A stretch of DNA of 12,319 nucleotides from the NCBI GenBank assembly GCA_047975785.1, contig JBKEEC010000157.1, positions 1 through 12,319 of the forward strand, read 5' to 3'. The notes under the pieces were generated by a model, which saw nothing but the letters and a program-made list of their open reading frames with translations, made no database searches and was not told the origin of the DNA. Below, one piece after another: positions 7,662 to 12,319 of this stretch (the stretch's first letter is position 1; each line of letters begins with the position of its first letter). The stretch comes from JACXVD01 sp047975785. Lineage in GTDB: Bacteria > Pseudomonadota > Alphaproteobacteria > Sphingomonadales > Sphingomonadaceae. A program made the position numbers and the translations under genes.

Positions 7662-9077
7662 CTAACTGTCGCGAAGGCCCACGCCGATACTGGCACGAGG
7701 TTGCTCCATCTCGGCGCTGGCTACGGGATAGGCGCAATAATCAGCCGCATAAAATGCGGCCGGACGATGATTGCCTGACAGGCCAAGGCCGCCAAAGGGT
7801 GCGCCGGAAGATGCGCCATTGGTAGGCCGGTTCCAGTTGATGATCCCGGCACGGACATTAGCCCAGAAACGGCTGTAATCCTGGGGAGTCCCCCCGATCA
7901 GGGAAGCAGACAGGCCAAAGCGCGTATTATTGGCTTCGGCAATGGCCTGATCGAAATCATCCACCCGGATAACCTGCAGCAGGGGGCCGAACAGTTCCAC
8001 ATCGGGACGATCATCCATGGAGGTAGTGTCAATTATGGCGGGTGAAAGAAAGGGCAGGTCATCATCAGGCCGGGTCATGTGCTTGATAGCCTTGCCGCCA
8101 TTCGAGAGCAGATACAGAAAACTCTCGGTCAATTGATCTGCAGCCAGATTATCAATCACCGGCCCCATAAAGGGAGCAGGGTCGGCAAATGGTTCATCAT
8201 AGACAAGACGATCCGCCAGAGTTTTCACTTCCGTCACAATCGCATCATACATGCTGTCCTTGACGATCAGCCTTCTGGCGGCAGAACACCGTTGTCCGGC
8301 AGAGGTGAAGGCAGATTGCACAATGAGCACGGCTGCATCACTGACCTTGGGTGTATCAAGCACAACGAGCGGGTTGTTGCCGCCCATTTCCAGCGCGACA
8401 ATCTTGCCCGGATTGGTGGCCAGACGTTTGTTGATGGCAATGCCAGCCTGTGCAGATCCGGTGAACAATACACCGTCAATTCCGGGGTGGGCCACAAGAT
8501 CGCGCCCTTCCTCCGGCCCGCCCGGCATGAACTGCGCAACAGCGGCAGAAATGCCGGCACGGTTGAAGCATTCCATCAGCAATTCACCCGTAGCAGGCGT
8601 TTTTTCGCTGGGTTTGAAAATAACGGCATTTCCCGCAATCAATGCGGGCACGATATGACCATTGGGAAGGTGTGCCGGGAAATTGTAAGGCCCCAGCACC
8701 ACCATGACTCCATGCGGCTTGTGACGGACGGCGGCGGTTCCCTGCAAGGCACTGTCCAGCCGTTTCTGGCCGGTCCGTTCTGCATAGGCATTGACGGAAA
8801 TCTCAACCTTGTTGATGACGGATTCAACTTCGGTGCGCGCTTCCCATAGCGGCTTGCCGGTTTCACGGGCTATCAGATGCGCGAATTTGTCAGATTCCTT
8901 GCGCACTTCATTGGCAAAGCGCCGACACAGCTCGATACGATTTGCCAGAGGTTGCGCCGCCCATGCTGGCCAGGCGCGACGTGCGCGGTCTACTGTTTCA
9001 TCAACATTGCCAGCCTTGCCACGCCACAATTCCTTGCCGGTAGCAGGTTCATATGAAACAATTTCGCCCTGGGACAC
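7662..9077 (-). CDS. astD: Succinylglutamate-semialdehyde dehydrogenase
   Basis: NAD-dependent aldehyde dehydrogenase of the arginine succinyltransferase pathway, oxidising N-succinylglutamate semialdehyde to N-succinylglutamate. I prefer GTG at 9077 (471 residues), because AAAGAGA (9091-9085) lies 7 bases upstream and the protein then begins at GEIVSYEPATGKELW, where family members begin. A TTG at 9110 would add 11 residues. AstD hallmarks are GPYNFPAHLPNGHIVPALIA (with Asn132), FKPSEKTP (Lys155), LEMGGNNP (general base Glu230) and SAGQRCSAARR (nucleophile Cys264), then GNHRPAAFYAADYCAYPVAS near the end. No other ast gene is in the window, so any partners (astA, astB, astE) lie elsewhere, or the enzyme serves a related semialdehyde. 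It converges with sdaA; the SelO-like gene lies upstream on the same strand. Confidence 0.92.
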   Translation of the reverse strand: MSQGEIVSYEPATGKELWRGKAGNVDETVDRARRAWPAWAAQPLANRIELCRRFANEVRKESDKFAHLIARETGKPLWEARTEVESVINKVEISVNAYAERTGQKRLDSALQGTAAVRHKPHGVMVVLGPYNFPAHLPNGHIVPALIAGNAVIFKPSEKTPATGELLMECFNRAGISAAVAQFMPGGPEEGRDLVAHPGIDGVLFTGSAQAGIAINKRLATNPGKIVALEMGGNNPLVVLDTPKVSDAAVLIVQSAFTSAGQRCSAARRLIVKDSMYDAIVTEVKTLADRLVYDEPFADPAPFMGPVIDNLAADQLTESFLYLLSNGGKAIKHMTRPDDDLPFLSPAIIDTTSMDDRPDVELFGPLLQVIRVDDFDQAIAEANNTRFGLSASLIGGTPQDYSRFWANVRAGIINWNRPTNGASSGAPFGGLGLSGNHRPAAFYAADYCAYPVASAEMEQPRASIGVGLRDS

Positions 9078-9110
9078 GCGATTATCTCTTTCGTTGTTTT
9101 CGTGGATCAA

Positions 9111-9279
9111 GACGCAAGATCAGAAATTAACCATTCATCAAAAGTGCGAAGACGATTAACCGGTAAATGTCAATAATTCACCTATTTTCCTATATTACAA
9201 TGAAAATTATGTCGGGGTTAGTATCTAATATAAAATTTCAACAGTCATGAGATTGCATCAGGGGCTGCATATGGGCAGG
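9111..9279. other. AT-rich intergenic stretch between selO-like gene and astD
   Basis: Clearly more AT-rich than its flanks. No gene and no GC-rich terminator is visible behind the SelO-like gene. On the minus strand a TTGACA occurs at 9173-9168, followed by TTACCGGTTAA, but there is no convincing -10 at 16-18 bases. It probably carries the astD promoter; I cannot place it. Confidence 0.4.
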
Positions 9280-10746
9280 TCAAAACATGTGTCCTGCAGG
9301 TTCGGGTGCGGGGCCATGCGCCTCTCCCATCTGTCGCAACATACTGATTTTATTATTCAACATTTCCCAGTCATCCTGTTCTGCAATGGCTGACCAGATT
9401 GCCTCGACTTCGTCTATCACCATGGTTTGCGGCTGCCGTTCTGACCAATAGGGGTGATCCCTTGCTATCGGTTGATAGCCTTGCAGGGCCTCGGCCAGAT
9501 CGCCGACTGCAGCCTGCCCGCCATGGAAGGTGAAGAAAAATGCGTCAGGCCCGATATTGTGCGTGCGCATATAATGCTCACTGGCATGAACCAGTGCCGC
9601 ATCGCGCTGTGTTCCCTGTGGTTCCAGCCCCATACGCCACAGCCACCGGCGCTGCAGGGCCTGCTCGTATAGTGGTCCGAATCTTTCCAGCGCCGCAATC
9701 AGTGGCGGTGCATCTGCAATCAGCCGCAGGGCGATGGCCATTTGTCCACAGTTCCAGTGCAATGCTTCGGGCTGGCGACCAAAGGCATACAGGCCCGTGT
9801 GGTCAAAATAGGCGGCTGTAAAAGCCGGGTCCCATGTCGGGAGCCAGCGCCACGGCCCGTAATCAAAGCTTTCGCCGGTGATGTTCATATTATCGGTATT
9901 CAGGACACCGTGAACAAAGCCCGCGACCATCCAGCTTGCGGCAAGATCGGCCAGACGTTCTACCAACTGGTGCATCAGGATGATGGCTGGCTCTTCCCTG
10001 CCCGGCGCATCCTGTGGGGGAGGAGGGCCAGGGAAATTGCCAAGGCAATAGGCAATCAGGCTTTCCATTTCATTTTTTGCTTCCAGAAAAGCGAGCCGCT
10101 GGAATGTGCCGATACGAATATGCCCATGGCTGAGGCGAACCAGAACAGCAGAGCGTGTGGGTGAAGGCTCGTCACTACGCTGCAAGGCTTCTCCGGTTTC
10201 CACTACGGACAGGGTCTTTGACGTGTAAACGCCCAGTGCCTCAAGCATTTCAGTTGCCAGTATTTCGCGCACGGCCCCTTTGAGAGTCAGCCGCCCATCG
10301 GCTGTGCGGCTATAAGGCGTGGTGCCAGATCCCTTGGTCCCCAGATCCAGCAGGCGCCCCCATGAGTCGCGCAACTGGGCAAAGGTAAACCCCCGTCCAT
10401 CACCAAGGTCAGGATTGTAAACCCGGAACTGATGCCCGTGATAGCGCAGCGCCAAAGGCTGCGGCAGATTGTCGGGCAAAGGGGTGAAACGGGCGCAATG
10501 GGCGGTCCATTGTGCATCATCCAGAGTATGCAGGCCGATAGCCCTGTCCCACCGCCGGTTGCGGAATCGCAGATTATTTTCAGGAAATTCTGCCGGATTA
10601 ACCGGGTCTGCCAGCCAGTCTGCCAGAGACAGAATGGCTGGGTCGGGGTGATAGGGGGCCTCTTGGGGTTCTATGCGCATGATACATGTGTGACCCCGAC
10701 AGGGAGCCAGTGCAAGTGGATCGGGTGCTGATACCCGCTTTTGCAC
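9280..10746 (-). CDS. selO: SelO/YdiU-family pseudokinase, predicted protein AMP-transferase
   Basis: A 488-residue protein of the SelO (UPF0061) family, whose studied members attach AMP to proteins, binding ATP in a flipped orientation, with a role in redox stress. Start GTG 10746 has TAAGG six bases upstream; an ATG at 10680 would drop 22 residues and is possible. Visible motifs, numbered from GTG, are YHGHQF (102-107), LGDGRG (114-119), GTKGSGTTPYSR with Lys138, Glu161 in VREILATE, NTDNM with Asp285 and Asn286, and Asp295 in FDYGP. The spacing Lys-23-Glu and Asp-10-Asp equals that of the Pseudomonas SelO residues K113/E136 and D252/D262, as I recall them, so the active site looks complete. 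The glycine-rich part reads GHQFRVYNPDLGDGRGF instead of the commoner GHQFGxxxxQLGDGRA, marking a divergent subfamily seen in alphaproteobacteria. No C-terminal Sec or Cys motif is present. Confidence 0.9.
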   Translation of the reverse strand: MQKRVSAPDPLALAPCRGHTCIMRIEPQEAPYHPDPAILSLADWLADPVNPAEFPENNLRFRNRRWDRAIGLHTLDDAQWTAHCARFTPLPDNLPQPLALRYHGHQFRVYNPDLGDGRGFTFAQLRDSWGRLLDLGTKGSGTTPYSRTADGRLTLKGAVREILATEMLEALGVYTSKTLSVVETGEALQRSDEPSPTRSAVLVRLSHGHIRIGTFQRLAFLEAKNEMESLIAYCLGNFPGPPPPQDAPGREEPAIILMHQLVERLADLAASWMVAGFVHGVLNTDNMNITGESFDYGPWRWLPTWDPAFTAAYFDHTGLYAFGRQPEALHWNCGQMAIALRLIADAPPLIAALERFGPLYEQALQRRWLWRMGLEPQGTQRDAALVHASEHYMRTHNIGPDAFFFTFHGGQAAVGDLAEALQGYQPIARDHPYWSERQPQTMVIDEVEAIWSAIAEQDDWEMLNNKISMLRQMGEAHGPAPEPAGHMF

Positions 10747-10748
10747 AT

Positions 10749-10786
10749 TTGACCTTATCTGAAATATATATTAATATGATATCATA
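10749..10786 (+). promoter_or_regulatory. Promoter with AT-rich palindrome upstream of the SPFH gene
   Basis: TTGACC (10749-10754), 17 bases, TAATAT (10772-10777) make a reasonable housekeeping promoter, with a start expected near 10784 and a leader of about 30 bases. A perfect 12-base palindrome TATGATATCATA (10775-10786) overlaps the -10 and start region, the classical place for a repressor. The minus strand has TATAAT at 10792-10787, which could serve the divergent SelO-like gene, though no good -35 accompanies it. Confidence 0.45.
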
Positions 10787-10815
10787 ATTATATCGTTTTC
10801 GGAAAGGCGTGCTTT

Positions 10816-11727
10816 ATGACCAATCATCATTCTTCCATTCGTGTCACGCGGGAAAAGCCCGCTCATACCTATGGCGGCTATTGGATGCTTCTGGTGTTGC
10901 TGGCCCTGCTGGCGCTCTTCCTCTGGGTGATGATATTCAGCGGGCCAGTCTCCACCACGGCGGAAACCTTGCTGTTCGTCGGAATGTGTGCCGTGATCAG
11001 CATTGGCGCACTCATGGTGATGGCCGGATTTTATATGATCCAGCCAAATCAGGGCGCAGTTATCACGCTTTTCGGGAAATATAACGGGACAGACCGGAAG
11101 GAGGGCCTGCGCTGGATCTGGCCGTGGATGATGCGCAAGAAAATTTCCGTTCGTGCGCATAATGTCCATTCTGACAAGGTGAAGATCAACGACTTGCGCG
11201 GCAATCCGATTGAAATTGCCTGCAATGTTGTCTGGCGTGTGTCGGATACGGCGCAGGCGGTATTTGATGTGGATGATTACAAGGAATTTGTCTCCATCCA
11301 GATTGAAGCGGGTTTGCGCACGGTCGGCGCGCGGCACCCCTATGATGATATGAACGAGGATGACCAGACTACGCTGCGAGGCAGTGCTGAAGTCGTCAAT
11401 TCAGAGCTTCAGATCGAGCTGAATGACCGGCTGCAAGTGGCAGGTATTGTGGTGGATGAGGCGGGCCTGACGCATCTGGCCTATGCACCGGAAATTGCCG
11501 GGGCCATGCTCCGCCGCCAGCAGGCGGATGCGGTGATTGCAGCGCGTAAAAAGGTTGTTCTCGGTGCAGTGGGTATGGTTGAGGATGCCCTGAACAAGTT
11601 GAGCGTGGATGGTGTCATCGAGCTGGATGATGAGCGCCGCGCTGCCATGGTTTCCAACCTGATGGTTGTTCTGTGTGGTGATCGCGAGGCGCATCCGGTA
11701 GTGAATGCCGGAACGCTCTATCAGTAA
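10816..11727 (+). CDS. SPFH / band-7 domain membrane protein
   Basis: A 303-residue protein; GGAAAGG (10801-10807) stands 8 bases before ATG 10816. Two membrane segments lie at about 22-42 (GYWMLLVLLALLALFLWVMI) and 50-74. The SPFH domain follows at about 75-250, opening with YMIQPNQGAVITLFGKYNGT and including NPIEIACNVVWRVSDTAQAV and RRQQADAVIAARKKVV. SPFH proteins (stomatin, prohibitin, flotillin, HflK/C) form oligomeric rings or scaffolds on membranes and often modulate proteases or lipid domains. There is no NfeD partner gene, unlike the usual stomatin operon. It is instead followed after 21 bases by a ribbon-helix-helix gene, most likely in one operon. The exact role is unknown. Confidence 0.9.
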   Translation: MTNHHSSIRVTREKPAHTYGGYWMLLVLLALLALFLWVMIFSGPVSTTAETLLFVGMCAVISIGALMVMAGFYMIQPNQGAVITLFGKYNGTDRKEGLRWIWPWMMRKKISVRAHNVHSDKVKINDLRGNPIEIACNVVWRVSDTAQAVFDVDDYKEFVSIQIEAGLRTVGARHPYDDMNEDDQTTLRGSAEVVNSELQIELNDRLQVAGIVVDEAGLTHLAYAPEIAGAMLRRQQADAVIAARKKVVLGAVGMVEDALNKLSVDGVIELDDERRAAMVSNLMVVLCGDREAHPVVNAGTLYQ

Positions 11728-11748
11728 TCGGGCCGAGAAGCATTTGTG

Positions 11749-11961
11749 ATGTCTTCGGAAAAGAAAGCCTTTGCCTTGCGGCTCGACCCGGCGGTTTATG
11801 ATGCGGTGGAGCGTCTGGCCGCTGCGGAATTACGCTCCGTCAATGCTGAAATGGAGATATTGCTTCGGGATAGTCTGGCTGGACGCGGCATTGAAGTGGC
11901 GCGCACCAGCATACAGCGCCGCAGGGGGCGTCCAAAATCCGGGGCGACCAGAGCGGACTAA
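11749..11961 (+). CDS. Small ribbon-helix-helix (Arc-like) DNA-binding protein with AT-hook-like tail
   Basis: A 70-residue basic protein. ATG 11749 is preferred over GTG 11746 because GAGAAG (11735-11740) is 8 bases upstream. Residues 6-13 (KAFALRLD) fit the DNA-reading beta strand of Arc/MetJ/CopG proteins, followed by two helices (PAVYDAVERLAAAELRS and VNAEMEILLRDSL). The tail contains RRRGRPK (57-63), which matches the core of an AT-hook, a minor-groove binder of AT-rich DNA. It lies 21 bases behind the SPFH gene. No toxin gene is adjacent, so an antitoxin role is not supported. A transcription regulator, perhaps of its own operon through the AT-rich palindrome at 10775-10786, is a reasonable guess. 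Confidence 0.8.
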   Translation: MSSEKKAFALRLDPAVYDAVERLAAAELRSVNAEMEILLRDSLAGRGIEVARTSIQRRRGRPKSGATRAD

Positions 11962-11977
11962 ATCTGAATTTAACCGC

Positions 11978-12043
11978 AATGCTGCAGGGTCAATGCTGCA
12001 GGGTCACGGCCATGTGTCCAATGAGGCCTGACCCTGACAGCAT
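11978..12043. repeat. 14-base tandem duplication and long hairpin after the RHH gene
   Basis: AATGCTGCAGGGTC occurs twice head to tail (11978-11991, 11992-12005). The second copy, as ATGCTGCAGGGTCA (11993-12006), pairs with TGACCCTGACAGCAT (12029-12043) over 14 base pairs with one bulged A; GGCC at both ends of the loop can extend pairing. There is no immediate T-run, but CTCTATTTTTATT follows at 12048-12060, so this may terminate the SPFH/RHH transcript. Confidence 0.6.
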
Positions 12044-12133
12044 CCCGCTCTATTTTTATTGCGGCCTATTTTTCTATTTTTATTGCGGTGTGATCTTTTA
12101 CGAAAAACCTGTTCCCACTTTTTCGCGAAAAGC
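12041..12133. repeat. Composite intergenic element: terminator half, A/T repeat, 46-base palindrome
   Basis: CATCCCGCTCT (12041-12051) equals the right half of the terminator at 7588-7598. CTATTTTTATTGCGG is duplicated at 12050-12064 and 12074-12088. The last 46 bases (12088-12133) have the shared plan: GTGTGAT, CTTTT, ACGAAAAA, loop CCTGTTCCCAC, TTTTTCGC. The right outer arm is lost (GAAAAGC instead of ATCACAC). The order of modules copies that of 7588-7660. Confidence 0.7.
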
Positions 12134-12134
12134 T

Positions 12135-12319
12135 TTAATCCTTTGATTTTTCGTCAATGATAGTTGCTTCCTGCGGTGGGCGTGGGGGCGGCATGGTCGC
12201 TGTGCGATTGCCGGTTTTCAGATAGGTGTCAAACCAGTCCAGCATACGCAAATTGTAATCATAGCGCGCAGCAGCCTTGCTATTGCCATGACCTTCACCC
12301 GGATAAAACACCAGACGCA
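12135..12319 (-). CDS. S9-family (prolyl oligopeptidase-like) serine peptidase, C-terminal end
   Basis: A frame open from the window edge to TAA (12137-12135) gives 60 residues; most of the gene lies beyond the window. The sequence VFYPGEGHGNSKAAARYDYN followed by LRMLDWFDTYLKTGN is the end of the alpha/beta-hydrolase domain of S9 peptidases. The His in PGEGHG is the expected catalytic histidine, and RMLDWFDTYL is the usual last helix. A further tail of about 23 residues, Pro-rich then charged (MPPPRPPQEATIIDEKSKD), goes past the normal domain end. Such enzymes cleave peptides, often after proline; many in this group are exported, but the N-terminus is not visible. It converges with the RHH gene. 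Confidence 0.85.
   Translation of the reverse strand, partial: RLVFYPGEGHGNSKAAARYDYNLRMLDWFDTYLKTGNRTATMPPPRPPQEATIIDEKSKD

Noticed and set aside
8079..8849. 256-residue plus-strand reading frame opposite astD
   Set aside because: It lies wholly antisense to a gene with a complete aldehyde dehydrogenase motif set, and its translation shows no recognisable domain.
9126..9165. CtrA binding sites (TTAACC at 9127 and 9156)
   Set aside because: The two half-sites are not at the TTAA-N7-TTAA spacing, so chance in AT-rich DNA is the simpler view.
10775..10795. Fur or Irr iron box in the selO/SPFH gap
   Set aside because: The palindrome TATGATATCATA does not fit the 7-1-7 Fur pattern or the Irr motif well enough to claim.
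10771..11337. 188-residue minus-strand reading frame opposite the SPFH gene
   Set aside because: Overlaps the SPFH gene and the shared promoter region; no motif and a His/Arg-rich shadow composition.
11749..11961. Antitoxin of a toxin-antitoxin pair
   Set aside because: The fold fits, but neither neighbour is a toxin: upstream is a membrane SPFH protein and downstream is an S9 peptidase on the opposite strand.

Overview
The window reads as chromosomal DNA of an alphaproteobacterium, most likely a sphingomonad (Sphingomonadales). This rests on the FecI/FecR/STN-type TonB-dependent receptor cassette, the divergent SelO subfamily, the SPFH gene paired with a tiny Arc-like gene, and AT-rich palindromic intergenic repeats of a style I recall from alphaproteobacteria. 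I cannot name the species. No phage, transposase, integron, CRISPR array, tRNA or rRNA is visible.

Layout. (1) 1-4724, plus strand: the 3' part of a FecI-like ECF sigma factor overlaps a FecR-like anti-sigma gene by 4 bases (ATGA). These are followed by a large TonB-dependent receptor with an N-terminal STN signalling domain. Together they form a complete cell-surface signalling and uptake cassette, which ends at a strong terminator hairpin (4738-4768). (2) 4776-7516, plus strand: a 59-base tandem repeat and a perfect 10-base inverted repeat precede a lipoprotein of the purple acid phosphatase type. That gene overlaps an iron-sulfur L-serine dehydratase (sdaA) by 4 bases. (3) 7517-7661: a convergent intergenic region with a terminator and palindromic elements. 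(4) 7662-10746, minus strand: astD (succinylglutamate semialdehyde dehydrogenase) and, upstream of it, a SelO/YdiU-family pseudokinase AMPylase. (5) 10816-11961, plus strand: a two-TM SPFH/band-7 protein and a 70-residue ribbon-helix-helix protein with an AT-hook-like tail, probably an operon driven from a promoter that carries an AT-rich palindrome. (6) 11962-12134: a convergent intergenic region with hairpins and another palindromic element. (7) 12135-12319, minus strand: the C-terminal end of an S9-family (prolyl oligopeptidase-like) peptidase.

How the genes may work together. The sigma/anti-sigma/receptor trio is a classical outer-membrane signal-and-import unit; its substrate cannot be read from sequence. 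The translational coupling of a surface phosphatase to serine dehydratase is unusual. It suggests, as inference only, use of phosphorylated serine compounds (for example phosphopeptides or phosphoserine), with phosphate removed outside the inner membrane and serine converted to pyruvate inside.

The most striking unexplained structure is a dispersed element of exactly 46 bases. It is present in four copies (4776, 4835, 7615, 12088) and has a fixed plan: 7-base outer arm, 5-base one-sided spacer, 8-base inner arm, 11-base loop of pattern CCNGNNYCCAC, 8-base inner arm, 7-base outer arm. Arm sequences vary, but the geometry and the loop are kept.
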